Positions 17,450-26,364 of a stretch of DNA of 64,000 bases are shown in pieces. The notes beneath the pieces are model-generated. The model saw only the letters and a program-made list of their open reading frames with translations. It searched no databases and had not been told where the DNA came from. Source of the DNA: Stenotrophomonas sp. 364. GTDB taxonomy: Bacteria > Pseudomonadota > Gammaproteobacteria > Xanthomonadales > Xanthomonadaceae. The position numbers were made by a program, and so were the translations under genes. Position 1 is the first letter of the stretch. Each line of letters starts with the position of its first letter. The stretch is from assembly GCF_009832905.1 (NCBI RefSeq), contig NZ_CP047135.1:1590001-1654000 (forward strand), in the 5' to 3' direction.

Positions 17450-20047
17450 ATGCCTCCTGCCTTCCGCTCCCTGCCTGCGGCACGCTTGCCGACGCTGACC
17501 TCCCTGTCTGTCCTGATCGCGCTTGCACTGGGCGCAGGCGCTGCCCACGCCGCCGGTCCGGAGGCACCGCCCGAGACGGTGGTGGCGTCCGGTACCGCCG
17601 CTGCGTCTACGCTGGATGCCGTGGTGGTCACCGGCTCGCGCACCAGCAACCGCACGGTCAAGAACAGCTCCACGCCCATCGATGTGATTTCAGCTGAGGA
17701 CCTCGCGTCCACCGGGCAGGCGAACCTGCTGGAGGCATTGCAGCGCAGCCTGCCGTCGCTGAGCCAGATCGGTGGCTACCAGAGCGACCAGGAAAGCCTG
17801 ATCCGTGGCTACCAGCTGCGCAACCTGTCGCCGGGGTACACGCTTGTGCTGGTCAACGGCAAACGCCGCAACGCCAGCGCCTATGTCAGTGGCGCCAACG
17901 GGGGCGGTTACCCGGGGCACGCCTGGACCGACCTCGCGTTGATTCCGGTCGCGGCCATCGACCATATCGAAGTGCTGCGCGATGGTGCATCGGCGCTGTA
18001 TGGCTCCGACGCGATCACCGGGGTGATCAACGTGATCCTGAAGTCGAACGCGCACGGCGGCGATGTGTCGGTGGAGAGCGGGCAGAGCATCGATGGCGAT
18101 GGCACCCGCACCAGCGTGCGCGCCAACATCGGGCTGCCGTGGGGACAGGACGGGTTTGTCAGCCTGTCCGGCGAGAACACCCGCCAGCACCATGCGATCC
18201 GCACGCGACGCTACATCGATGCCTACCTGAGCTATCCGGCGGTGGACGCCAGCGGCAACCTGGTGGCGCTGCGCCCCAACAACCGCTTGCCTGCCGGCAC
18301 GACGCCGAACCCGGCAGAGGCATCGCGCGATCCGGAAGCCAACACGATCCTCAGTTCGCCGTCCTATGCGCTCACCGCGCTGGCAGTGAATGCAGGCCAT
18401 GGCCTGGGCGAGAACGCGCAGTTCTACGCCACGGCAACGGCCAGCGACCGCACCGCGCAGGCCATCCAGAACTTCCGCCTGCCGGCGACGATCTTCGGCA
18501 CCTACAAGGCACCGAGCGTGCTGAACGTGTGGCCCGATGGCTTCCTGCCGGTACTGGAAACCAAGGAGAAGCAGTACACCGGCACCGCCGGGGTCAAGGG
18601 TCATTGGGGGGGCTGGGACATCGACGGCAGCCTGACCGGCAATCGCAACACGGTGCGCACCTATACGCGCCACTCGGCCAACTTCTCGCTGACCTACCCC
18701 GGTGCGCCCACCGATTTCTATGACGGCAAGCTGGACTACCAGCAGGGTATCGCCAACCTGGACCTGCGCCGTGGTTTCGACGTAGGCGCCTTCGCCTCGC
18801 CGTTGGAGGTGAGCGCGGGGGCGGAGTACCAGCACGAGCGCTACGAGCGCGGGGCCGGGCAGTGGGAGTCGTACATCGGCTTCGGTGCGGCCGCCTTCGT
18901 CGGCTACTCCACCGCCGATGCGGTGGAGGCCACGCGCAACAGCAAGGCGGTGTACGTGGGTGCGGCGACCAACGTGACCTCGCGCTGGTACCTGGATGCC
19001 GCGGCGCGCTGGGAGGATCACTCCGATTTTGGCAGCGTATCGACCGGGCGGCTGACCACGCGCTTTGATGTGACCGATGCGTTCGGCGTCCGCGCGACGG
19101 TGAGCAACGGCTTCCACGCCCCGAGCCTGGGCGCGCAGTACTACCAGGCCACAGGCAGCTGCCCGTGCGGCACCACGCTGGTGGCGCAGGTGTCCTCGCC
19201 GGCGGCGCTGGCGCTGGGTGCCACGCCGCTGCAGCCGGAGAAGGCCGACAACTACAGCCTGGGCGTGACCTGGGACCCGAGCGCGGCGTTCCACCTGGCG
19301 CTGGATGCCTACCAGATCGACATCCGCGGCCAGCTCGGTCAGTCCAGCCAGATCGGCTACAACGCGCAGGACCCGGCGCGCATCACCGACAACAGCGGCA
19401 CGGTGCTGAGCGCCGCGCAGAAGAACACGATCGATGCGCTGCTGGGCACGGCAGGTATCAGCATCCTGCCCGGCGATGCCTTCTACGCCAGCTACTTCAC
19501 CAACGTGGGCGACACCCGCACGCGGGGTCTGGAGCTGACGCTGGAAGCCAACCAGGAAACCTCCTGGGGGAAACTGCGCTGGAGCTACGCCGCCAACGTG
19601 GGCCGCACCACCATCCAGAAAGTGCGCGACATCCCGGCGGTGCTGCAAGGGCTGCCCAACATCAACCTGCTCACGAAATCGAGCGAGTACGCACTGCGTT
19701 TCCGCACGCCGTCCTACACGCAGGTGGCCGGTCTGGGCTGGCAACACGGGCGCTGGCGCTCGAATGTCGATTTCACCTACTACGGGACGATCAAGCGCCT
19801 CAACAACGGGGTGGAATACAAGCAGCCGCCGGTGCTGGTGACCAACCTGTCCGGCAGTGCGGAGCTGGGCGGTGGCTGGAGCGCTGCGCTGGGCATCAAC
19901 AACGTGTTCGACAAGCGCACCCGCAAGGTGCCCGAGTACGCCCGCAGCGCCACCGACGTGGCCAGCATCGAAACCACCTGGGACACCGGCGATGTGCTGA
20001 GCACCATCGGCGCGTTCTGGTATGGGCGCGTCAATTACCGGTTTTGA
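17450..20047 (+). CDS. TonB-dependent outer-membrane receptor
   Basis: 865 residues with a signal peptide ending near AAHA (residue 35). The plug domain follows (DAVVVTGSRTSNRTVKNSSTPIDVISAEDL, RGYQLRNLSPGYTLVLVNGKRR, VLRDGASALYGSDAITGVINVI). The beta-barrel is about residues 260-865 and ends in the outer-membrane signature ...GRVNYRF with a terminal Phe. The substrate is not predictable from the sequence. As the gene opens a same-strand run with sulfur-type monooxygenases and an amino-acid ABC transporter, uptake of an organosulfur amino acid or peptide derivative is the best guess. A REP element lies right behind the stop. Confidence 0.92.
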   Translation: MPPAFRSLPAARLPTLTSLSVLIALALGAGAAHAAGPEAPPETVVASGTAAASTLDAVVVTGSRTSNRTVKNSSTPIDVISAEDLASTGQANLLEALQRSLPSLSQIGGYQSDQESLIRGYQLRNLSPGYTLVLVNGKRRNASAYVSGANGGGYPGHAWTDLALIPVAAIDHIEVLRDGASALYGSDAITGVINVILKSNAHGGDVSVESGQSIDGDGTRTSVRANIGLPWGQDGFVSLSGENTRQHHAIRTRRYIDAYLSYPAVDASGNLVALRPNNRLPAGTTPNPAEASRDPEANTILSSPSYALTALAVNAGHGLGENAQFYATATASDRTAQAIQNFRLPATIFGTYKAPSVLNVWPDGFLPVLETKEKQYTGTAGVKGHWGGWDIDGSLTGNRNTVRTYTRHSANFSLTYPGAPTDFYDGKLDYQQGIANLDLRRGFDVGAFASPLEVSAGAEYQHERYERGAGQWESYIGFGAAAFVGYSTADAVEATRNSKAVYVGAATNVTSRWYLDAAARWEDHSDFGSVSTGRLTTRFDVTDAFGVRATVSNGFHAPSLGAQYYQATGSCPCGTTLVAQVSSPAALALGATPLQPEKADNYSLGVTWDPSAAFHLALDAYQIDIRGQLGQSSQIGYNAQDPARITDNSGTVLSAAQKNTIDALLGTAGISILPGDAFYASYFTNVGDTRTRGLELTLEANQETSWGKLRWSYAANVGRTTIQKVRDIPAVLQGLPNINLLTKSSEYALRFRTPSYTQVAGLGWQHGRWRSNVDFTYYGTIKRLNNGVEYKQPPVLVTNLSGSAELGGGWSAALGINNVFDKRTRKVPEYARSATDVASIETTWDTGDVLSTIGAFWYGRVNYRF

Positions 20048-20055
20048 GCAAACGC

Positions 20056-20078
20056 AGCCGACCAACGGTCGGCTCTAC
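20056..20078. repeat. SMAG/REP palindrome behind the TonB receptor gene
   Basis: AGCCGACC-AAC-GGTCGGCT followed by CTAC, a single GTAG-type REP (read on the minus strand) between the receptor and the FMN reductase gene. It may limit read-through or protect the upstream mRNA end. Confidence 0.75.
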
Positions 20079-20091
20079 AGGGAGCATGGTG

Positions 20092-20667
20092 ATGTCATCT
20101 GCATTGAACGTGGTCGCGCTGATCGGCTCGCCGACCAGCTCGGCCAACTCACGCACGTTGTTGCTGGTACGGCAACTGCTGGACCAGCTGCGTCACCGGC
20201 TGCACATCGATGCGCAGCTGGTGGAACTGGCGCCCATGGCACGCTCGCTGGGGCAGGCGCTCACCCGCGAGGAAGTGGAGCCGCGCATCGAACAGGCGCT
20301 GCAGCGGATTGAAGCGGCCGACCTGCTGATTGCCGCAGCACCGGTGTACCGCGGCTCGTATCCCGGCCTGTTCAAGCACCTGGTGGACTTCATCGGGCTG
20401 GAGGCGCTGGTGGATGTGCCGGTGCTGCTGGCGGCCACCGGCGGCAGCGAGCGGCACGCGCTGGTGATCGACCACCAGCTGCGCCCGTTGTTCAGTTTCC
20501 TGCAGGCGCACACGCTGCCGATCGGCGTGTACGCCACGCCGGCCGATTTCAGTGGCGACCAGGTCGACAGTGCCGCGTTGCAGGCACGGATCGTGCTGGC
20601 TGCCGAGCGTGCCGCGGCCCACCTGTCACCGACGGCTGCGCCGCTGCCGTTGCGCCGCATCGCCTAG
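20092..20667 (+). CDS. NAD(P)H-dependent FMN reductase, MsuE/SsuE type
   Basis: 191 residues of the flavodoxin-like NADPH-dependent FMN reductase family. The phosphate-binding loop is GSPTSSANSRT near the N-terminus, and YRGSYPGLFKHLVDFI with LLAATGGSERH matches MsuE/SsuE. It would supply FMNH2 to the luciferase-like monooxygenases downstream. Two ATGs occur, at 20086 and 20092. AGGGAG at 20078-20083 is seven bases before the second and too close to the first, so 20092 is chosen. It opens the probable operon. Confidence 0.9.
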   Translation: MSSALNVVALIGSPTSSANSRTLLLVRQLLDQLRHRLHIDAQLVELAPMARSLGQALTREEVEPRIEQALQRIEAADLLIAAAPVYRGSYPGLFKHLVDFIGLEALVDVPVLLAATGGSERHALVIDHQLRPLFSFLQAHTLPIGVYATPADFSGDQVDSAALQARIVLAAERAAAHLSPTAAPLPLRRIA

Positions 20668-20677
20668 GCATCGGCGC

Positions 20678-21715
20678 ATGCAGCTGCGGCATCTGGCCTT
20701 TCTTACCCCCGGCAGCTACCGGCCCGACGATCCGCGCAGCGGCCTGGACGATGCGTTGGCGCTGATCGCCCTTGCCGAGGCGCTCGGCTACGACGGCGCG
20801 TGGGTGCGGCATCGGCACCTGGAGCCGGGCATCAGCTCGGCGGCGGTGTTCCTGGCGGCGGCCAGCCAGCACACCCGGCGTATCGAACTGGGCACGGCGG
20901 TGATCCAGCTCGGCTACGAAACGCCGTTCCGCCTGGCCGAGGATCTGTCACTGCTGGACGTACTGTCCGGCGGCCGCCTGCAGGTGGGCGTGAGCACCGG
21001 ACCGCCGCCATTTGCGGACCTGGTGGGCCACCTGCTGTTCGATGGCGATCCAACGCGGATCGACTTCTCGCATGCGCGGGTGGGGCGTTTGATCGAGGCG
21101 CTGCACGGACATCCACTGGGCGACCCCGATACGCAGGTGGGCAACGCCGTCTCACAGTACCGCCCACGGCTGCAGCCGCATGCGCCCGGGCTGGCACGTC
21201 GGCTCTGGTACGGCGCCGGTTCGCTGACGTCGGCACGCTGGGCAGCCGGGCAGGGGCTATACCTGCTGCTGGGCAACGTGGCGCGCGCTGAATCCCATGC
21301 GGATTTCGTGAACACCCAACGCGAGCACCTGGCGGTGTACCGCAGCGGCCTGGCTGATAGCGCGACCTCACGCGTTGCCGCCGGGCGCGTGCTGGTGCCG
21401 CTGGACGGCGCCGACGCCGCCACCCGCCAGCGGCTGCTCGCGTTTGCCGCGCGACGCCACGCGCGCACGCTGGAACCGCAAGGGCCGCGGCGCACAGTGT
21501 TTGCCGCGGACGTGGTGGGCAGCGCTGCGCAGATCGTGGACCTGCTGCAGGCCGACCCGGTGCTGCAGCAGGTGGACGAGCTGCGCGTGGAACTGCCCTA
21601 TGAACTGCCCGCCAGCGACTACCGGCGGATCCTGCAGATCGTGGCCGAACAGATTGCGCCGGCGCTGGGGTGGGCAGGGGCTACCGCTGCCCCACGCTTG
21701 CGTGCGGCCCCATAA
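20678..21715 (+). CDS. Luciferase-like (LLM class) flavin-dependent monooxygenase
   Basis: 345 residues, ATG at 20678, ten bases after the reductase stop. The bacterial luciferase/F420-type TIM barrel pattern is clear: LRHLAFLTPGSY, LIALAEALGYDGAWVRHRHLEPG, RIELGTAVIQLGYETPFRLAEDLSLLDVLSGGRLQVGVSTG. Such enzymes use FMNH2 and O2 to cleave C-S or C-N bonds or oxidise aldehydes. The substrate is not evident. The cluster context suggests a sulfur compound. An open frame extends upstream inside the reductase gene but is not used. Confidence 0.85.
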   Translation: MQLRHLAFLTPGSYRPDDPRSGLDDALALIALAEALGYDGAWVRHRHLEPGISSAAVFLAAASQHTRRIELGTAVIQLGYETPFRLAEDLSLLDVLSGGRLQVGVSTGPPPFADLVGHLLFDGDPTRIDFSHARVGRLIEALHGHPLGDPDTQVGNAVSQYRPRLQPHAPGLARRLWYGAGSLTSARWAAGQGLYLLLGNVARAESHADFVNTQREHLAVYRSGLADSATSRVAAGRVLVPLDGADAATRQRLLAFAARRHARTLEPQGPRRTVFAADVVGSAAQIVDLLQADPVLQQVDELRVELPYELPASDYRRILQIVAEQIAPALGWAGATAAPRLRAAP

Positions 21716-21864
21716 CCCCAGGCGCTTTGCATATGGCCAACGCGCATTTGCGTGGCCGGATCCGACCGCTGATTGTCGAGTTACGACGCAGGCCCACGCG
21801 GCCACGTCTCTAGCATCAAGGTTCCAACGGCGCGCTGCTGCCGGCCACGACGAGGAACGTATCC

Positions 21865-22227
21865 GTGTCTGCTTATCCCCCGAACAAACCCATCCTGTTC
21901 CTGCTCGACCGCGAATTCGAAGACGGCCAACTGCCGGGCCAGCGCTTCTTCTGCCGGCACAGCCTGCTGCTGGAAGGCGCGTTGTCGAGCATCGAGGGAC
22001 TGGACGCGCAGCTGGATGTGCGCCGGATCGGATTTGCCCGGCCACGCCGCGAAGTGATCGCCGAGATCGGGGAACAGGACCAGTCGCTGCCCAAGCTGGT
22101 GCTGCCCCAGGGCGTGCAGTCGGCGCATGCCAGTGGCGCGCACGACGACCGCCAGTACATCTCCGGTGCCGAACCGATCCTGGCCGCACTGAACGGGTTG
22201 CTGGGCATTCCCGTGGCCCATCCCTGA
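21865..22227 (+). CDS. DUF3088 protein, probable thioredoxin-like fold
   Basis: 120 residues starting at a GTG preceded by GAGGA. The sequence ([52 protein letters not shown]) fits DUF3088. The order strand, single Cys followed by a helix, then a late cis-Pro-like SLPKLVL resembles a thioredoxin or glutaredoxin scaffold, with only one Cys (FFC) retained. The Bacillus S-alkylcysteine operon includes a small redoxin (YtnI) among similar enzymes, so an analogous redox or sulfur-handling role is plausible but unproven. Confidence 0.7.
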   Translation: MSAYPPNKPILFLLDREFEDGQLPGQRFFCRHSLLLEGALSSIEGLDAQLDVRRIGFARPRREVIAEIGEQDQSLPKLVLPQGVQSAHASGAHDDRQYISGAEPILAALNGLLGIPVAHP

Positions 22228-22241
22228 GCAAGGAATACACG

Positions 22242-23237
22242 ATGAGCTACCTGACCAGCGTGCTGGACAAAAGCCCGATCCGCGACGGCGGCACGCCCGA
22301 GCAGGCGCTGCGCGACAGCCTGCGCCTGGCCCAGCATGCCGAGCACCTCGGCTACCACCGGTACTGGTTCGCCGAACACCACGCCACCCCGCAGCTGGCC
22401 AGCCCCGCGCCGGAAGTGCTGGCGGCCTGGGTGCTGGCACAGACCGGGCGCATCCGCGTTGGCACGGGCGGGGTGATGCTGCGCCATTACGCGCCGTACA
22501 AGGTGGCCGAAACCTTCAACCTGCTGGCCAGCCTGGCCCCGGGCCGGGTGGACCTGGGCATCGGCAAGGCACCCGGTGGACTGCCGGCCTCCACGGCGGC
22601 GCTGGCGGCCGGACGTACGCCGGCCGGCGCGTTCGAGCAGCAGCTGCACGACCTGGAAGGCTTCCTGTCCAGCAGCCTGCCCGCCTTCCACCCGCATGCC
22701 GCCGCGCAGGCCCGGCCGCTGCCGCGCACGCCGCCGGAGCGCTTCCTGCTCGGTGCCAGCCCACAGAGCGCACGCCTGGCGGCCGAGCTCGGCTGGCGAT
22801 TCGTCTATGCGGCGCATTTCGATGGCGACCCGCGCAGCATCGAAGCGGCCTTCAACGCCTACCGCGCGGTGTCCGCGCAGGCCCCGTTGCTGGCTACGGT
22901 GGCCTTCGCGGCGCCCACTGCCGAGGCGGCCGCACGCCATCTGGGCGCGTTGCGCATCTACAAGCTGCACCTGGGGCCGGGGCAGACCGTCAACCTGCCC
23001 AACCCGGAAGCGGCCGCCGAGTATGCGCGGCAGGTGGGCGTGGCCGACTACCGCATCGAAGAGACCCATCCCAGCGTGCTGTCGGGCGATGCACAGCATG
23101 TGCGCCGCGCGCTGGACGACCTGCACCAGCGCTTCGGCGTGGGCGAATTCATCCTGGATGCGCCGGTGGCCGACCTCGACGCACGCCTCACCTCACTCGA
23201 ACTGCTGTCGCCCGCGCCCCGCGCGGCGGTGGCCTGA
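22242..23237 (+). CDS. LLM class flavin-dependent oxidoreductase, MsnO8/CmoO-like
   Basis: 331 residues. The N-terminus ([24 protein letters not shown]) with [15 protein letters not shown], the [40 protein letters not shown] core and the [17 protein letters not shown] segment match the MsnO8-type luciferase-like group, which includes YtmO/CmoO of the Bacillus S-alkylcysteine pathway. AAGGAATAC precedes the ATG. The start lies 14 bases after the DUF3088 stop and the next gene begins 17 bases after its own stop, consistent with one transcript. Oxidative C-S bond cleavage with FMNH2 is the inferred reaction. Confidence 0.85.
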   Translation: MSYLTSVLDKSPIRDGGTPEQALRDSLRLAQHAEHLGYHRYWFAEHHATPQLASPAPEVLAAWVLAQTGRIRVGTGGVMLRHYAPYKVAETFNLLASLAPGRVDLGIGKAPGGLPASTAALAAGRTPAGAFEQQLHDLEGFLSSSLPAFHPHAAAQARPLPRTPPERFLLGASPQSARLAAELGWRFVYAAHFDGDPRSIEAAFNAYRAVSAQAPLLATVAFAAPTAEAAARHLGALRIYKLHLGPGQTVNLPNPEAAAEYARQVGVADYRIEETHPSVLSGDAQHVRRALDDLHQRFGVGEFILDAPVADLDARLTSLELLSPAPRAAVA

Positions 23238-23254
23238 TCCCCCAGGAGAACGCC

Positions 23255-24598
23255 ATGAGCAAGACCTCGCGTCCCATTCCGTTCGGCATCATGCTGCAGG
23301 GCCCCGGCAGCCACATGCACGCCTGGAAGCATCCCTCCAACGTGGCCGATGCCAGCGTCAACCTGCAGTACTACATCGATGTGGCCCGCACCGCCGAAGA
23401 CCACGGCATCGCGTTCGGCTTCGTTGCCGATGGTCTGTACATCAACGAGAAATCGATTCCGCATTTCCTCAACCGCTTCGAGCCGATCACGCTGCTGTCG
23501 GCGCTGGCCACGGCCACCACGAAGATCGGCCTGGCCGGCACCTTGTCCACCTCCTACAGCGACCCCTATACGGTGGCGCGGCAGTTCGCCTCGCTGGACC
23601 TGATCAGCGGCGGGCGCGCGGGCTGGAACGTGGTGACCTCGCCGCTGGAAGGCTCGGGGCGCAACTACGGCCGCCCGCATCCCGAGCATGCGCTGCGCTA
23701 CCAGATCGCCGACGAATACCTGGAGGTGGTGCAGGGCCTCTGGGATTCCTGGGACGACGATGCCTTCGTGCGCGACCGCGACAGCGGCACCTTCTTCGCG
23801 CCCGGAAAATTCCGCCGGCTGGACCACAAGGGCCGGTTCTTCCAGGTGGAAGGGCCGCTCAACATCCAGCGCTCGCCACAGGGGCAACCGGTGATCTTCC
23901 AGGCCGGCGCGTCCGATGATGGCATCGCGCTGGCCGGCAAGTACGCCGATGCGGTGTTTACCCACGCGCCGTCGCTGGAAGAAACCCGCGCGTTTACCCA
24001 GAAGGTGAAGAACGCGGCGATCGCACACGGTCGCAGTGCCGCCGACGTGAAGATCTTTCCGGGCATCGGGCCGATCGTCGGCGCCACCGCGGAAGACGCC
24101 GAAGCCAAGTACCAGGCCATCGCCGCGCTGGCCGGGCTGGACGATGCACTGGCCTACCTGGGGCGCTTCTTTGACCACCACGATTTCACCCAGTACGACC
24201 CGGATGGCCCGTTCCCGGAACTGGGCGACATCGGCGCCAATTCCTTCCGTTCAACCACCGACAAGATCAAGCAGGACGCCCGCGCGCAGGGCCTGACCCT
24301 GCGCCAGGTGGCGTTGCAGGCGGTCAGCCCGCGCCCGAACTTCATCGGCACCGCCGAGCACGTGGCCGACGAGTTGATCCGCTGGTTCGAGGCCGGTGCC
24401 AGCGATGGCTTCATTCTCGGCTTCTCGGTACAGCGCGAGGGACTGGACGATTTCGTCAGCCACGTACTGCCGATCCTGCAGGCGCGGGGTTACCACCGTG
24501 GCACGTTGGAGGGTGGCACCTTGCGCGACCATCTTGGACTGCCGCGCAAGGCCAGCCGCCATGACAGCGACACCGCACTCGTGCGCAAGGCGGGCTGA
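23255..24598 (+). CDS. NtaA/DmoA-family FMN-dependent monooxygenase (CmoJ/YxeK-like)
   Basis: 447 residues, the usual length of NtaA/SnaA/DmoA monooxygenases, with the family signatures [75 protein letters not shown] and [30 protein letters not shown]. Close functional relatives include dimethylsulfide monooxygenase and the Bacillus enzymes YtnJ/CmoJ and YxeK, which cleave N-acetylated S-substituted cysteines. Between a CmoO-like enzyme and an M20 deacylase it is probably the main C-S cleaving enzyme. CAGGAG precedes the start. Confidence 0.9.
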   Translation: MSKTSRPIPFGIMLQGPGSHMHAWKHPSNVADASVNLQYYIDVARTAEDHGIAFGFVADGLYINEKSIPHFLNRFEPITLLSALATATTKIGLAGTLSTSYSDPYTVARQFASLDLISGGRAGWNVVTSPLEGSGRNYGRPHPEHALRYQIADEYLEVVQGLWDSWDDDAFVRDRDSGTFFAPGKFRRLDHKGRFFQVEGPLNIQRSPQGQPVIFQAGASDDGIALAGKYADAVFTHAPSLEETRAFTQKVKNAAIAHGRSAADVKIFPGIGPIVGATAEDAEAKYQAIAALAGLDDALAYLGRFFDHHDFTQYDPDGPFPELGDIGANSFRSTTDKIKQDARAQGLTLRQVALQAVSPRPNFIGTAEHVADELIRWFEAGASDGFILGFSVQREGLDDFVSHVLPILQARGYHRGTLEGGTLRDHLGLPRKASRHDSDTALVRKAG

Positions 24599-24610
24599 AG
24601 GAGCATCACG

Positions 24611-25822
24611 ATGACCATTCTGCACCGGCCCCCGGTTGATATCGTTCCCCTGCACGGCGGCGTGCTGCCCGCCATTGCAGCGCGCAACGCCGACGCCATC
24701 GCGATCCGCCACGACCTGCACCAGCACCCCGAGCTGGCCTTCGAAGAGCATCGCACCAGCGCCCGCGTGGCCGAGCTGCTGCAGCAGTGGGGCTATGCGG
24801 TGATCACCGGCGTTGGCGGTACCGGCGTGGTGGGCACGCTGCAGCGCGGGCAGGGCGGCCGTCGCCTGGGCCTGCGTGCCGACATCGACGCACTGCCGAT
24901 CCACGAGGAATCCGGGCTGGGCTACGCCAGCCAGCGCCAGGGATTGATGCATGCCTGCGGGCACGATGGCCACACCGCCATCCTGCTCGCGGCCGCGCAC
25001 TACCTGGCCCACCACGGGCGCTTCGACGGCACCCTGCAGCTGGTGTTCCAGCCGGCGGAAGAAACCGGTTCGGGCGCATCGAAGATGATCGCTGACGGCC
25101 TGTTCGAGCGCTTCCCGGTGGATGCGATTTACGGCCTGCACAACTGGCCCGGCGTGCCGGTGGGCCAGTTCGGGTTCGTCGACGGCCCGGCGATGGCGTC
25201 GGTGGACTGGGCGAAAGTGCGGGTGGTGGGCAAGGGCGGCCATGGTGCCGAACCGCAGGGCAGTGTCGACCCGATCCTGGCCGCCGCGCATATCGTGACC
25301 GCGCTGCAGAGCGTGGTGTCACGCAATGTCGATCCGCGCCAGATGGGCGTGGTCACGGTGGGCTCCATCCACGGCGGCAAGGCTGCCAACGTAATTCCCG
25401 ATGCGGTCGAGCTGACCCTCACCGTGCGCGCCTACCTTCCCGAGGTGCGCGACACCCTGCGCCGCCGCGTCACCGAGATTGCCGAACACACCGCGGCCGC
25501 CTTCGGTGCGCGTGCCGAGGTCGCGTTCCCGCGTGGTTTTCCCAGCGTGATCAACCATCCCGAGCAGACCGCGTTCGTGCGCCAGGTGGCGCTGGACGCG
25601 TTCGGTGCGCAGCAGGTGGTGGACGGGTTCGCGCCGCGTACGGCCAGCGAGGATTTCGCCTTCCTGCTGCAGGCGAGGCCGGGCAGTTTCGTCTTCGTGG
25701 GCAACGGCGACAGTGCGCCGCTGCACAGCCCGCGCTACGTGTTCAACGATGCAGCCATCGCGCCGGCCGCCAGCCTGTGGGCGCGGCTGGCCGAGCGTTA
25801 CCTGGTGGAGGATGCGGCATGA
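24611..25822 (+). CDS. M20-family amidohydrolase / N-acetylcysteine-type deacetylase
   Basis: 403-residue dinuclear metal aminoacylase-like hydrolase. It begins with the typical IRHDLHQHPELAFEEHRTS. Metal ligands are in MHACGHDGHTA and the catalytic Glu in FQPAEETGSGASKMI. The dimerisation lid runs from about 190 to 300, with GKGGHGAEPQGSVDPI, and ASEDFAF supplies the last ligand region. Relatives include YtnL/SndA and YxeP, which remove acetyl groups from the cysteine released by the monooxygenases. AAGGAG overlaps the upstream stop, and the gene's own stop overlaps the GNAT start (ATGA), so the set is translationally coupled. Confidence 0.9.
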   Translation: MTILHRPPVDIVPLHGGVLPAIAARNADAIAIRHDLHQHPELAFEEHRTSARVAELLQQWGYAVITGVGGTGVVGTLQRGQGGRRLGLRADIDALPIHEESGLGYASQRQGLMHACGHDGHTAILLAAAHYLAHHGRFDGTLQLVFQPAEETGSGASKMIADGLFERFPVDAIYGLHNWPGVPVGQFGFVDGPAMASVDWAKVRVVGKGGHGAEPQGSVDPILAAAHIVTALQSVVSRNVDPRQMGVVTVGSIHGGKAANVIPDAVELTLTVRAYLPEVRDTLRRRVTEIAEHTAAAFGARAEVAFPRGFPSVINHPEQTAFVRQVALDAFGAQQVVDGFAPRTASEDFAFLLQARPGSFVFVGNGDSAPLHSPRYVFNDAAIAPAASLWARLAERYLVEDAA

Positions 25823-26364
25823 GCGACCTGTTCCTGTACACCTCGGTGCACGACCCGCTGGCCAGGCCGCTGTTCGATGGGCTGGAGCAGGAGTACGACA
25901 GCCGCTACGCGGACGTGCGTGGCCGTATCGGCGGCAGCGCCCGGGAAGAACTGGAGCGCTACCCGGCCGAGGCATTCGCTGCGCCGGTGGGGGCGTTCCT
26001 GCTGCTGCTGCGCGACGGCGTGGCCATCGCCGGCGGGGCGTTCATGCCGCACCGCGATGCCGACACCGCCGAGTTCAAGCGGATCTGGACGTTGCCGGGC
26101 CTGCGCCGCCAGGGCATCGCGCGACGCGTGCTGCAGGAGCTGGAGGACCAGGCCGTGCGGCAGGGCTACCGGCGCGTGTACCTGACCACCGGGTTCCGCC
26201 AGCCCGAAGCGGTGGGGCTGTACCTGGGCCATGGCTACCGCGCGCTGTTCGACCTGCACGCCGACCCGGAAACGGTGGCCCACCTGCCGTTCGAAAAGCA
26301 CCTGCCGCTGCTGCATCCGGGCGCCAACGCCGCGCCGCCGTTGCGGCAGGGAGTCCACGCATGA
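25819..26364 (+). CDS. GNAT-family N-acetyltransferase (SnaA/SnaB-like by context)
   Basis: 181 residues. The acetyl-CoA-binding motif A is visible as RIWTLPGLRRQGIARRVLQELEDQA, followed by the YRRVYLTTGFRQPEAVGLYLGHGY motif B. The ATG overlaps the deacetylase stop, and the stop overlaps the next ATG. In the Bacillus pathways for S-alkyl and S-succinyl cysteine an acetyltransferase first N-acetylates the imported amino acid, and the same operon encodes the deacetylase. The tight pairing here supports that role. The acceptor substrate is inferred. Confidence 0.85.
   Translation: MSDLFLYTSVHDPLARPLFDGLEQEYDSRYADVRGRIGGSAREELERYPAEAFAAPVGAFLLLLRDGVAIAGGAFMPHRDADTAEFKRIWTLPGLRRQGIARRVLQELEDQAVRQGYRRVYLTTGFRQPEAVGLYLGHGYRALFDLHADPETVAHLPFEKHLPLLHPGANAAPPLRQGVHA

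Noticed and set aside
19165..20085. N-terminal extension of the FMN reductase frame into the TonB receptor gene
   Set aside because: The extension is a shifted frame of the receptor. The reductase begins at 20092 with AGGGAG.
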